Below, in pieces: positions 1 to 11,739 of a stretch of 64,000 bases of DNA. The stretch lies in NCBI GenBank assembly GCA_025201765.1, contig MU623382.1:1-64000 (forward strand). The letters are read 5' to 3'. The stretch's first letter is position 1. Each line of letters opens with the position of its first letter. The position numbers and the translations under genes were made by a program. Source of the DNA: Daldinia sp. FL1419 (Eukaryota > Ascomycota > Sordariomycetes > Xylariales > Hypoxylaceae). The notes beneath the pieces are model-generated. The model saw only the letters and a list, made by a program, of their open reading frames with translations, had not been told where the DNA came from and searched no databases.

Positions 1-2796
1 ATCAATTTTATCTATTTTCTATATTAAGTTATTTAAGTTTGAATGTTAGGGGTACGAAATTTGAGGTGTGCGGTTTTTTTGTCCCATAACTGTAGGTTAA
101 ATATAAATCAAACTGGAGGTCACCCCAAGGGCTGACACAATCCTTAAGTTTTCAGATAAGGTCTTTTATAAATGCTTAATCTATTATAATATTATTATTT
201 TTAAAAATTTATATAAGATCTTTTATAAATAATTAATATATTATTATTTTATTATATTGAACTAGGGTAGTGTGATTATGTAATAAGAGTTACCTTAAAG
301 GATTCTATTGGCCACCCCTCTAAGGTCAACATATCCTCTTTTAGTTATAAATAGGTCTTCAGGAGTTGTTTTCTTGTTTGATTAGTTGAAGTTCTATATA
401 ATTCTTTAAAAATTATTTTTATAGAATTTTTATATAAAAATATATAATTTTAATTTCTTTCTTTAAAAATATCTTTTTAAAATGTATTATTATTGGTAAA
501 TAGTTATTTATATCTTATTTCTTTATTTAATTATTCTATTTTTTTTAAGATATTGAACAGGAGTTTTAATAGCTCTTGCAGGATATATCTTATATTTTAA
601 TTAATCTATAATAAATTAAAGGTTATATAAATTAGAGGATATAAGGTAATTATATTTTGAAGAAAATATTAAGGTAATTAAGTAAGAGATTTAATAAAGG
701 TAATTATTTGTTAATAATAATGTGTATAAAATTAAATAAATAATATATTTTATAAAAGAATAAATTTATAAATTATTATAAAATTTATAAAAAAAATATA
801 ATGATTTTTATGAGTTTAATTTGATTAGATAAGAAAATAATTCCTAGAAGTTTATTTATATTTATATAAGCCTGTAGGAATTTAAAAAGGGTAGGCTTTA
901 TAGAGGCTAATAAAGTCTTTATAAGGTAAGATTTATTATATAATCATATTATTTCAGTTTAATATAATTATTTTATATTCTCGAATTTATTTAACCTTTA
1001 GTTGTTATAGGTTAGTTGAAGTCCAGAACATATCTTGCAGAAGTTATCAAAATTCTTATTTAATATCTTAAATTTATATTGAATTGGGGTAATGATTATA
1101 TAATTAAAATTATTTTATAAAGATTTTATTAGCTTTTATAAGGCTAATCCTTTAAAGGTTTTTATAGGTTTTTAAATATAAATAAGCCTTTAAGAGTTAT
1201 TTTTCTTATTTAATTAATTTAAATTTATTATAATTCTTTTAGGATTATTTTTATAAAGTTTTTATATAATAATATATATTTTTCAATTTTTTTATTAAAT
1301 ATAATTTTATAATATATATTATTATTAGTAAATAATTATTTTTAATAATCTTTTTATTTAATCATTTTATTATCCTTTTTAAGATATAATTATTTTATAT
1401 CCTTAAGTTTATTTAACCTTTGGTTGTTATGAGGTAACTAAAATATAGGGCATATCTTATAAGAGTTATTAGAGTTCCTATTTAATATATAAGTTTTTAA
1501 GAGTTAATTTTTATTTAATTAGATTAATTTTTTTAAATATTACCTTTTATATAATTTTTTACAATAGTTTTTGATTTTATTTTCTTATTAAATATATTAT
1601 TTATTCTATTTCTTAAACATCAATTACTATTGCCAATACTCAATTTTATTAACCTTTTATTTAATTATTTTAATATTTACCTTTTTTAAGATACAATTAT
1701 TTTATATTTAATTATTAAAGTTTTTATTTAATTAAAATTCTTGTTTAATATATAGGCTTTTAAGAGTTGATTCTTATCTAATCAGATCAAATTCTCTATC
1801 ATAGAAATCAAATTCTTTAAGCATTATTTTTTATAGAATTTCTTACAATAGTATACAACTCTCTTATCTAAATATATTATTTTAAATATTAATTCCTATT
1901 CAATATCTAAATTTTCAGAAATTATTTTCTTATCTAATCAGATTAATTTCTTAAGCATAAAAGTATTAATTTTTCTTATAATAAATAGGAACTCTAATAG
2001 TTCCTGTAAGATATACCTTATATTTTAATTAACCCATAATAAATCAGAAGTTGTATTAAATTAATGTAATATAAATACATAATGGGAATATATAGTAGGA
2101 ATATGTAGTATAGGTACGTAATAAGAATATGTAATGGGAGTATGTAATAGGAACTATTCTGAATGATCCTGTTGGCCACCCCTTCTAAAGTTTATATATA
2201 TTCTTTTAATTATAAATAAACCTTTAGAAGTTCTTTTTTTACCTAATTAATTCAAGTTATAAATAGTTTTTTAGAAATTATTTCCATATAGCTTCATACA
2301 AATAATATATATTCTTTTAACCTATATCTTTATTATATGCGTTATTATTGTTGAGTAGTTATATATAGCAATTCTTTTATTTAATTATTTTATTATATTT
2401 TTTAGGATATAGTTACCTTGTATTTTCGAACTTATACAACCTCTTATTATTATGTATTAATTAAAATATAGGGTATATTTTGCAAGAACTATCACAATTC
2501 CTATTTAATATAAACTTAAAGATATAAAATAATTATATTTTGAGAAGGGTAATAGAATGATTGTATAGAAGAATTGTTATATATGATTGTTTGGTAATGG
2601 TAGTATGTACGATAAGGATATAGGCTAAAAGAATGTATATTATTTATATTAAGCTTTATGAAAAAAATTTGAAAAATTTATATAGAAATTGAACTAATTA
2701 GGTAAAAAAATAATTTTAAGGGTTTATTTATATTTAGAAAAACTTATAAAGACCTTAGAAGAGATTATTTTATGGAAGTTAAGGTAGTTTCAATTA
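1..2796. repeat. AT-rich RIP-type isochore with rearranged LTR-like repeats
   Basis: No gene is present. The sequence is very AT-rich and CpG-poor, unlike the mixed composition right of 8322. It contains several diverged copies of a unit of about 0.4 kb, on both strands. Forward copies start near 254, 1074 and 2095; inverted copies lie near 551-960 and 2513-2790; 3-prime fragments lie near 962-1060. Each forward unit opens with a sequence like TTGAATTGGGGTAGTG, has a TATA-like stretch such as TATAAATAGGTC (346-357), and ends near a sequence like TTCCTATTTAATAT. A TATA box inside a short dispersed repeat fits a solo LTR of a retrotransposon, but no retrotransposon coding domain is visible. Composition fits repeat-induced point mutation (C to T changes in duplicated DNA, known in Pezizomycotina); that attribution is inference. 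Confidence 0.75.
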
Positions 2797-3156
2797 TGCC
2801 TTAAGTTTTCTTAAGGTTTTTTGTTGTAACAAAAATATATGGGTAACGAAAAAATGGTACCTTATTTAGCATAACAATTTTATATATTAACCTTATAATT
2901 TTTAAATTTTAAATAACTTTATATATTTAATTTTTTTAATTTTTATTAATTTTTCTTATTTTATTAAAATATTAAAATATTTTTTTAAATTAAAAAAGTT
3001 TGGATTTTAAAGGTTTTATAAATTATTTATATTTTATTAGTTAAATATATAAACTTTTTTCTAATTGGCCAACTATGTTAGCCTCTTCTGATTGACTAGT
3101 CTTACATTATACCCAATTATATCCTAATTGATTAGCTTTATGTTTAACCATATATT
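2797..3156 (+). repeat. Left terminal inverted repeat of the 5.5 kb element
   Basis: This matches the reverse complement of about 7840-8322 with point differences mainly of the C/T or G/A kind. Shared landmarks are the outer TTAAGTTTTCTTAAGG palindrome, an ATTAACCTTATAATTTTTAAAT stretch (quoted loosely, mid-repeat) and a CTGATTGGCCA-like segment. It ends where an LTR-like unit begins near 3148. Compared with the right copy it has fewer of the internal tandem subrepeats. Confidence 0.65.
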
Positions 3157-3401
3157 GAATTGCGTAGCGTAATTACATAATTGAAGTTATTTTTAGTTTC
3201 CATGGAGCAACCTTTTTTAAGGTTTCTACAGGCTTTTTCTGGATTTAAATAGGCCCTCAAAAGTTGTTTCTTATCTGATCAGCATATTATCACCTTATGA
3301 AGCACCTCTACTAACCCCCCCAGCACCTCTATTAGCATCCCTTATAGACATCATACAGCAAGATCCTTCTATTATTAAATCAAAATTGTTATTTATGGAG
3401 C

Positions 3402-3760
3402 TACTATTTGGGATTAAGCCTGCGATCAGTTAAAATTCGAATCCACCCCATGTGATTCCGAAAGATTTAAGTTTATTTGAGAGAGGCTTGGAGATCTTGG
3501 AAAAGGACCTATTGTATTTGATATTATTAATATTACCAATTTGATTAGAAATTATGTTGGAGTTTTTAAAGAAGCTAAAGTAGATACTACGAATGTTAAT
3601 CCTAATTATTATGTGTATAACCTAATTTTGAAAAGTTATTAAAAGATGGGTTAAGAATAAATTATATATTAAGAACCATTATTAAGTATATGATTAGATG
3701 AAAAGAGTATTTATTGGAACTTATTATAACGATAGTCACAATTTTGGCTAGGAATAGGTA
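3402..3760 (+). pseudogene. Degenerate coding relic inside the 5.5 kb element
   Basis: Reading the frame of GCT ACT ATT TGG GAT from about 3402 gives protein-like sequence for about 110 codons, including ERLGDLGKGPIVFDIINITN and a VFKEAKVDTTN segment. It is broken by several TAA codons and one TGA, all explainable as C to T changes of CAA or CGA. I do not recognise a family. It lies upstream of the larger relic and on the same strand, and could be the N-terminal part of the same transposon protein or a separate gene. Confidence 0.4.
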
Positions 3761-5369
3761 TTAAATCAAATCTTTTTTTTTTATTTTATTTTTATTTTAT
3801 TTTTGGATTTTATATACATAGAGATCGATTGTTGATCAAATTGTTACATTAGTTATATAGCAATATTTTGATATTGTCTTTTTTTTTTTACGTTTAAGTT
3901 GAAAGTATTTTTCTTGTCAGTTTTTAATTGTTATATTTGTTGATTGTTAGGGAACTTTTTTCAATTACATCCTCATGAATAAGTGGCATATGATTAGCCT
4001 AAACACGAAGGAATTTAAACTTTGAAGTTTGAAGGTTGTATTTGATTATAATATATAAATAATTATTATAATTATTTTTATTAAGAAGAGTATAACAACC
4101 AAAAAATGGCCACATATTAGTATGAATTTTAGAATTAAACAATTAGAAGTGTTCTTTGTAGAGCTTACAAGGAACCTCATTTAGATAGCCAAATGTTTGA
4201 GTTATTAGACCTCTTATGTAACAAGAATTGGTTAAGATTTTGGTTATATATTTACCAACAGAATTGCTTTTATGGATATTAATATGTACAAAAGGCAATA
4301 CTTACTTAAACAATTGTAATAATGCTATATTAAGATAATAAGGATGATAAGGATTATTCTTCCAAAAATTAATATTAGTAATTTTCCACCAAATATAGCA
4401 ATTAATTACAACACTGCCAAGGACCTCAAATTCCATTATACCAAGCATTTAAACATTTTAATTAACCAAGAATTATTTATTTAGATTACTTCAAAATATC
4501 ATTTATAAGACAATGGAAATCAAGGAGAGGACCATTGATATAAACGATTGATTTCTAGTATTTCTTGAATTTGTTAATATCATTAATTTGATTAAATTGT
4601 ATTGTAAAAGTACGACCAAATGACGGAACAATAAGAATAATAATAGATTAATTATTTAAATTATTGTTATTATTATTATTACTATCCAGAATATTAATTG
4701 TTAATAATAATATTAATGAGGAATTGTTATTTAAAAAATTTATATTAATTGGTTTAAATTGAGAAGATATATTTTAAGTTTATTGATTAATAGTTGATTA
4801 GATGTGATAAAACATTTTGGGATAAATAAGTTAAAAAGTTGAAGAATAAGTCTCGGAGGGAGAGAGAGAAAAAGGAAGGAAGAAATCCATAATATAAGCT
4901 ATAGTATTGAAAAACATTATTTATGATTAATGTAATCAAATTGGTGCTGAATGTTGCTTAATGTTCATGTATAAATTCAAGTATATATAATATACAAAAG
5001 TTATAGTTGTAATTAATAAGTACTTATTGATTCGAGTAGCAACAATTATAGAATTGGAGTATAAAAATACTATTAATTTGCTTTTTCTGCCTTTAGCACT
5101 CTTTCACCTATTTTTTTTTACAGCACAATTTTTTTTTATTTGAAGCTTATATTCCACCTAATCAGGTTAAGGCGATTTATACGGCATATATTTTATACTA
5201 ATATTGTTATTAGTTATTAATATCAATTTAATAGTACCTTATAGTGTTAAATTATTGTCAAAAATTATTATTAAATTATTTAGTTAATAATATAGCTAGT
5301 TTATTAGCTTCAAGTACTTAAAATGAGGTGATCAGATTATTGTAGACCTTTATAGATATTGTTTATCTA

Positions 5370-6660
5370 ATTAAGCGTGATGAGTTAGTTGAGTATAAGA
5401 ACTTATCTCCTTGGCTAAATATAATTACTGAAGAGATTCAAAGCTTTATGCCAGTATTTGATTGTTTTGTTGAAAATGTTATAGTATTATTAGGGATTGA
5501 TACGAATTATTGGCGCAATAGTCTGTTATTGATGTTAGTACAAGCTTTGCAGTTGTACGCCAAGAAATAATAGCTTAGTAATTCTCATATTATGGCTTTT
5601 TAGGAACTAGTTACACGCAATACACCTGATTAGGGAGTGTTTTACGAAAAGGAATCAACATGGACTTTAAGTTACAATTCTAAAGGAGGTTTTAGTTTAA
5701 TTATGTTTAAAGCTATATAACAAGGTGCATAAATATTGTTCCTATTAATGTATATAGATTTGTTTGATCCAGAACGTACACGATCAGTGAAGATTTACAA
5801 CCAGAATCACTTTCTTCTTATAACTTATATGTTAAAGAAGTGTTATTTATAAGTAATTAATTTAATTTGTAGATAATTAGATTAATAAGCCAATTATATC
5901 AGAGAATAAATGATGATAGTACTTTAAAAACTAAGAAAGCCAATTCTTGGGGAATTATATATGATACTTTTAATCATTTAGAGAAATAATTGGATTTATA
6001 GATTTTAGTGCGCTTATATGCTATATATGATTAAGTGTAAACCATAAGAACTATTGTTTATAATTAAGAATAATAATCATTATAAAAAATTGGATAATTG
6101 TATAAAATCAATAGTTAAATTAATAATAATACAAGTGATTAGCAGCCCAATATTAATATTAATAGCTATTATGATCTTTGAGACGACCAAGAGTGAACCA
6201 TTACTAAAGCAAGTACCCCGAAAAATGATATCTAAAATTATTTATTTATTTAAAAGTAAGTTGATTAGGATGTATAGTATGAAATAAGGCTACAAACATG
6301 TACTAGAGCCTATTCCGAGCGAGAGTAATATCCTTGGAAATTTATAATTAAACAATTGTATAACCTATGGACCGTGGCGCGTTACTTATTTCAAAAGAAA
6401 AGGTCCTAACCTATATATATGGCCTGGAGAAACGCCAGCAGAGTCAACAATCAGACTGCAATCAAGTATATTATTAGAATGGCCAGGATGGGAAGTATTT
6501 GAACGAACTTTTGAGCGTATAGAGCTTAGTGATGACGACCAATCAGCTCGTCAAACATATAAATAAAATTAGAAAACGTTAAATAGAACCAAGAAACGTT
6601 CGAAGGTTAAAGAGCAAGAATATGATGATTAAGAGATTTGGGGAGTTAAGGTTTTTCTTT
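5370..6660 (+). pseudogene. RIP-mutated relic ORF of about 430 codons, unidentified transposon protein
   Basis: One reading frame starting at about ATT AAG CGT GAT (5370) can be followed for about 1.29 kb without a frameshift. The interrupting stops are TAA or TAG and no TGA was seen. This is the pattern expected when CAA and CAG codons are changed by C to T mutation. Recognisable segments include ELVEYKNLSPWLNIITEEIQ, FYEKESTWTLSYNSKGGFSL and an acidic/basic tail (IELSDDDQSARQ, then a KKRSKVKEQEYDD segment). An uninterrupted part lies at 6054-6287. The family was not recognised; position inside the inverted repeats suggests a transposase or accessory transposon protein. Confidence 0.5.
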
Positions 6661-6757
6661 TGATTTATATGGAATTTGATCAATTTCCTTACTATATTTC
6701 CAGTTCTTTTTATCGAAATTGATTTGTTAAATAAGTAATATTGTTAATTTTGGAAAA

Positions 6758-7620
6758 TTTTGAATTGGGGTAGTGTAATTACGTAATTAAAGTTGCAAGA
6801 TCTTATTAACCTCCATAGAACTAACCCTTCTAAGGTTTTTACAAGTTTTATTAAATATAAATAGGTTTTTAAAAGTTGTTTTCTTATTTGATCAGCTTAA
6901 GTTCTCAAATATAAAATTATTAGTTTTTCTATAGAGTTTTGTATAATAAAAATGTAGGGTATATCCTGTAAGAATTATTATAATTCTTATTTAATGGTAG
7001 TAATTTTATAATTAATTGGAATTAGCTAATTAAAAAAGGATAGATTTAATTATAAATATTTAATATTTTATTAAAATTTTATTAATTATTTATAAATTTA
7101 TAATAAATTAGAGGTTATATAAGTTTAAGGATGTAAGGTGATTATATCCTAAGGAATATAATAGAACAATTAGGTAGAAGAATTATTATATGTAATTGCT
7201 TATTAATGGTAACGTATTATAGGAAGATATATTTAAGAGAGGGAGTTCTTGTAGGATATACCTTGCATTTTAATTAACTTATAGTAAGTTAGAGGCTGTA
7301 TGAGTAAGAGGATGTAAGGTGATTATATCCTGAGGAGAATAGAACAATTGGGTAGAAAAACAGATATATATGATTGTTTATTAATGGTAACGTACTCTAG
7401 GAGGATATCTTCAAAGAGAAGATTAAAATTGTATATTCTTGTATAAAGATTCTATGGAAAAACTGAGCTATAGAACCTAATGAATCTCTGATGATTAGAC
7501 AAGAAAAATAATTCTTAAGGGCCTATTTATATCTAAAAGAACTGTGGAGATCTGGAGGGTCTGGCTTTAAAGAGGTTAATAGGGTTTTTATAGGGTAGTA
7601 TTTATTATTTAATTATTTTA
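6758..7620. repeat. LTR-like repeat copies nested in the element
   Basis: A forward copy of the same 0.4 kb unit seen in 1-2796 runs from about 6758 (TTTGAATTGGGGTAGTGTAA) to about 6995, with the TATAAATAGG motif near 6860. An inverted copy runs from about 7240 to 7620 and includes the complementary CCTATTTATAT form near 7520. Between them (about 7080-7240) is a third, more broken copy in inverted orientation. These indicate nesting of at least two repeat families before or during RIP. Confidence 0.55.
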
Positions 7621-7839
7621 TATTAATTTAATATTTATTATTTAATTATATTATCTTAATTTAATATAATATTTATTAATTTTTTATTAATTTTTTATAA
7701 TAATTTTCAAAAAGTTTTAATATAATAATATAATTTTATTTTAATAAAAAATTTTATTTAAAAATTTAAGGATTATGTTAATCCTTAGGGTAACTTCTAG
7801 TGTAATGATGTTATTTTAATTTAATATATGGTTAAGTAT

Positions 7840-8322
7840 AAAGTTGATTAGTTAGGAGATGGTTGGGTAAAAGGTTCATAAAGTTGGTTAATTAGAAAAA
7901 GGTTAATGAAATTAAGGTTAATGGTTGATTAATTAGGATATATTTAATTAATTGGGATATAGTTAGGTATAAGGTTGATGAGGTTGGGCTAATTAGTTAA
8001 GATGTGGTTAACTGTAAGGCTAGCTAATCAGAAAAGGCTAGCAAGGCTGGCCAATCAGAAAAAAGCTCATATATTTGGCTAATAAAATGTAAATAATTTA
8101 TAAAACCTTCAAAATCCAAGATTTTTTAATTTAAAAAAATGTTTTGATATCCTAATTAAATAAGGAAAATTAATAAAATTAAAAAAAATTAAATATATAA
8201 TATTATTTAAGATTTAAAAATTATAAGGTTAATTTAAAGGGTTAATATGCTTAGTAAGGTTATTTTTTTCTTTACCTATATCAATAATCTTCCAACACAA
8301 AACCTTAAGAAAACTTAAGGCA
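7840..8322 (-). repeat. Right terminal inverted repeat with tandem subterminal subrepeats
   Basis: This is the inverted counterpart of 2797-3156. Its inner half (about 7840-8040) contains around five degenerate units of 35-45 bp. Each unit includes a variant of TTAGTTAGGATATGGTTAGG followed by an AAGGTTGAT-like segment. The left repeat carries only one or two such units, so the two ends have diverged in unit number. Subterminal tandem motifs are often transposase binding sites in DNA transposons, which is an inference here. Confidence 0.6.
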
Positions 8323-8473
8323 TTAGAGTGGTATAATCATCTCAAAGCTATCGACACAGTATTATCTTAACATCATATGCAATCATTTAGGAAGTTAAAA
8401 AGTAGTCCGCGATTCTCACGTTACGCAGCTTCTCTGCTTGTTACCCGTCACCAAGACAAAGCGTGCGTATCTC

Positions 8474-10109
8474 TCAAAAACCCGTAGCTCCCGTCTTCCC
8501 CAGCCATTCTCTTTTCCAGATCCAGAAATATCCGATGGCACGCGACGCCGATGTCTGAGGTTCGGGTATATAGCAGCCACCGCAAATCCCCAGTGGTGTA
8601 ACCAAGCCCTGCCATTCGACCGTAATTGTTGAATGTTGCATTCGCAGCAGGACGGTGCACGCCACGGGAGAGGAGTCTACTTCGCCGCGCAAAGAAAACG
8701 GCCCCATTTCGTCTTCTCCGTCGGCAGCTTCAAGCGAGTACCTATCGCCATCGGAGCTGGTCTTGCGAAAACTCATTATAACGGGTGGTCCAACCCGAGC
8801 TCCAGAGAGTAGGCTGTATACGAATGTTCCGCACCATTCTCCTTCGTCGACCTTCTTTGCTAGGTCGCGTACCCGTGTAGTATACCACGACCACCAGCCA
8901 TCACCGGCGAAGGGGTGGAAGTACCGACCTCTTTTCCCTCGGACGGAAATGCGACTCGGTGTAGGAAGTGGAAACCGTGCCCGAAGAGATGTAGCTCCCA
9001 TCCATGTACCATGTTCGTCTTCTTCACCGTTTCCGAAATACCAGGAACTAAAGAACTCGATATTCCTTGGATTTGGGAGCTCTATTGACACCCGAGTTTC
9101 CGTGATAAGTAATTCGATCTCAATAGAAATAGGATATTGGATAGCTCACCTGTTGATGCAGAATGGATGTTTCGCGCGACGAGTTCTATTAGAAGAAGCG
9201 TATGCGTTTGTCTACCTATCCACGAATTTTGGAACTTGTCATATCCATGATCCAACGTATTACCATCATAAATCTTCTTAACAATAGTAAGGGTATTCAT
9301 TACTGGAAGCTCAATAATCGAAGGATTCGGCCTAGACTGGCACCACCTTTCCAGGTTGCTTAGAGCCAAGCAGAAGGCGAACTGTAGGGGATTCTCGCCG
9401 CCAATGCACTGATCAATCCTTATAGACTTTAGGTCTGGTGATAGAGAAAAGAGGCTGGGACACATTTTGTCAAGTATATCAGCTACGGCGGAATCGCAGG
9501 CCGTCGTATCTAAACAAGCCGTTAGTGAAACTAGAAGAAACGAAACCGGTACGGCAATACCTATAACTCACATCCCCATATGGGTAGCGTAGCGAGAAAG
9601 GCTACAAGTCCTTGGAGAGACGCCTTCGTGTCTTCGCTCATTTGCGGCGGCCTTCTCATAGTCAGCATGAGATTTCCGCGAATCTTGACACTCGAAGCTA
9701 TTGGCTCCGTCAATCTTTCCAATTCTGCCAATGCACCCGGAAGTCGAGCTACCGCCATAGCAAGGCAAAGCCACGTCATTTTGGGGTCTTCGTTGCGTTC
9801 GCACGGCTTATTTGGACCATCTACATAGCTGTCCATAAACCGCACCAACGCAGTCTTATTCGCAAAGGCGGTAGAAGTAAGTTCGGGAAGCTAAGGACAT
9901 GGAATCAGTTTCAGATTTTAAAGCCATTAGGAAATCTGCATTAAAATAATATGTACATGGAGCTGGAACGACATCCGGAAGACGGCGGCGGTGTTGCACG
10001 CTTCGTTGAGGAAGCGACATGTCCGGCCGAGCGACAGAATATCCAAGGCAGTGCATCTTCCGGCGACAAGCTGAAGTAACTCGATAGGAAGGTCTGTAAT
10101 AACCGGCAT
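8474..10109 (-). CDS. F-box domain protein (479 aa, 4 exons)
   Basis: Exons are 10109..9957, 9890..9572, 9509..9150 and 9081..8474, with introns of 66, 62, 68 nt; each uses GT-AG (GTGAGT or GTGAGC donors in two) and the frame is continuous, giving 479 residues. The N-terminus carries an F-box motif (LPIELLQLVAGRCTALDILS, residues about 6-25, then LGRTCRFLNEACN). The C-terminal exon has FHPFAGDGWWSWYTTRVRDL and a LARRAIGYFW-like region typical of long fungal F-box proteins of unknown substrate. F-box proteins link SKP1-cullin ubiquitin ligases to substrates; the target here is unknown. The stop lies 151 bp from the edge of the RIP-degraded element. A start at the ATG of MPVITDLP is the only one before the F-box. 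Confidence 0.8.
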
Positions 10110-10902
10110 CGTAAGCTTGATAGTTGGCCTGGAACACGGGAACTAATTGACCATTCGGGTATTAACTAAACGTAGGATGAGGAGTTTGAGGCTTAAGATG
10201 ACATCCGCCTAAGAACATCCCTACCTAACCTAGACACATTAGCTATCTCAGCTGAGACGATGCTAGTACCTATCCAGGCATCCATTTAGCAGCCGTAATT
10301 CGCTCCGTGACATCGCGTGCCTCTTTCACTGCCCCGCCATAAGTAAACCACGAAGTCACATGGATACGACCCCGGCATCCGTGGAGATCGTTACAAGAGT
10401 TCGTGGAACCATAAAATATAGAAAAACTCCAGTGGCCAGTACTAGCAGTTCAACGCGCTGAAAATATATTGTGACACAATTACGTAGCTACGGATCTATT
10501 CCGTGTTGGAAACTTCGTAGACGGCCAATACAATCGTTCGTATTATAGGTACATGGTATTACCTATATCAAGAGATGAGCTGACTAACCTAAGACTTAAG
10601 TCATAGTTATACTAATTGAATGATCTCATCAAGAGATTGGATTAGCGGGTCCGCTCAGGCACCGCCCAAGCAGCCAAGGTAAATTCGTACCTAGGATTCG
10701 CCGTGTCCGTGAGAACGGAGTCGGAGACGGAGATTTAGGTTTCTTTCGTTCATAGCAAACAAATTCACTACTTACGACATTTTAATAATCTCACCTCTTC
10801 TTCTCATAATCCCATCTTGTTTCTCATCTACTTGGTGAGTTGTGTGAAAAAGTTGATGTCGTATTCAAGAGTTACTACTTACTTTCTTCGGGGAATGAGA
10901 GA
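10110..10902. other. Divergent intergenic region between two F-box genes
   Basis: This stretch of 793 bp separates two divergently transcribed F-box genes, so both promoters should lie here. No clear TATA box or ORF stands out. A GTGAGT-like donor just before 10840 could belong to a 5-prime UTR intron of the right-hand gene. Confidence 0.5.
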
Positions 10903-11739
10903 ATGGCCGTCCTATTGAACTTACCTAACGAGATTCTCATCTCCATCCTCGACGCTCTCGCCGATATCGACTTACAGTCACTTGTCCTCTTACAGCTCAT
11001 GAACCGCCGGCTTCATGCGCTGGTGAGGGATATCTTGTACGTCGTCAAGGACGTATCGATTACAGAGAACAATGACGATGCTGAGGCAACCCGAATACAT
11101 CCCCTTTGGATGACAAAATTTAATAGCTTATTCAACACGTCCGATTGTTTTTCCGACGTAGAGAGGAAGAAGATGGCCTTTCTGACGCTTGACGGAGACT
11201 ACACGCTTCCTTTCTGCAGACTCCCGTGGGCGCAAACGGAAAGTAAACGTGACGCGTATCTCCGTCCCGAAGCGAGCTGGCGCGAAATCAGTCTTACTTT
11301 CGGCCGAGCCCCCATCACCCACCTGGACGTAATAAAGAGTTATTCCGCCCCTGAAGGCGATGCGGTCGATTACTACCAAGTTGATCTGCCATTATCCGGT
11401 ATAACCATGGGCATCTATTACGATATCCTTTTGGGAGAAAAGGCAACGTATCGCCACGAGACGGGAAGTTGGGAATTAATTGTCGGTCGACGATTGCACA
11501 GTTTCGATGTTTTGTCTGAATACGAATGTTTCATCCGAGACGATAGGGACCTGGTCGAGTTTGGCAAAGAGGCAGGCCAGGCCGCAATACTGTACGTGCG
11601 GGGCAGCCCCGTCAACCGTCAATTCAATCCTGAGGTCGAGAAGGATAGATGGGTCTTCAATAGTCAAATAGATCGGCGACTACTCCGTTGGCAGGGGCCC
11701 ATTCAGAACTTCATCTTTACCGGGTATTACGACTATTGA
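10903..11739 (+). CDS. F-box protein (278 aa, single exon)
   Basis: The ATG at 10903 begins MAVLLNLPNEILISILDALA, a standard F-box opening (LPNEIL...IL) at residues about 6-45, followed by LVLLQLMNRRLHALVRDIL. The reading frame stays open upstream to a TTG at 10840, but that extension has no ATG. The remaining 230 residues are rich in charged and aromatic residues with no repeat I recognise. The likely role is substrate recognition for an SCF ubiquitin ligase, target unknown. It is divergent from the F-box gene at 8474-10109, but the two proteins do not look like recent duplicates. Confidence 0.75.
   Translation: MAVLLNLPNEILISILDALADIDLQSLVLLQLMNRRLHALVRDILYVVKDVSITENNDDAEATRIHPLWMTKFNSLFNTSDCFSDVERKKMAFLTLDGDYTLPFCRLPWAQTESKRDAYLRPEASWREISLTFGRAPITHLDVIKSYSAPEGDAVDYYQVDLPLSGITMGIYYDILLGEKATYRHETGSWELIVGRRLHSFDVLSEYECFIRDDRDLVEFGKEAGQAAILYVRGSPVNRQFNPEVEKDRWVFNSQIDRRLLRWQGPIQNFIFTGYYDY

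Larger units (their letters stand above)
2797..8322. mobile_element. RIP-degraded 5.5 kb element with long terminal inverted repeats
   Basis: The ends are inverted copies of each other. The left end reads TGCCTTAAGTTTTCTTAAGG and the right end is its reverse complement. The similarity continues inward for about 360 bp on the left and up to about 480 bp on the right. The trinucleotide TTA flanks both ends (2794-2796 and 8323-8325) and could be a target-site duplication. A TTA duplication is known for PIF/Harbinger-type DNA transposons, but the transposase relic was not recognised, so the superfamily is open. Inside are two coding relics (about 3402-3760 and 5370-6660) and nested LTR-like repeats (3148-3290 and 6758-7620). 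The element is too mutated to be active. Confidence 0.65.

Noticed and set aside
6054..6287. 77-codon ORF in the AT-rich region as an independent gene
   Set aside because: It is in the same frame as the larger relic at 5370-6660 and is only the segment that lacks TAA or TAG.
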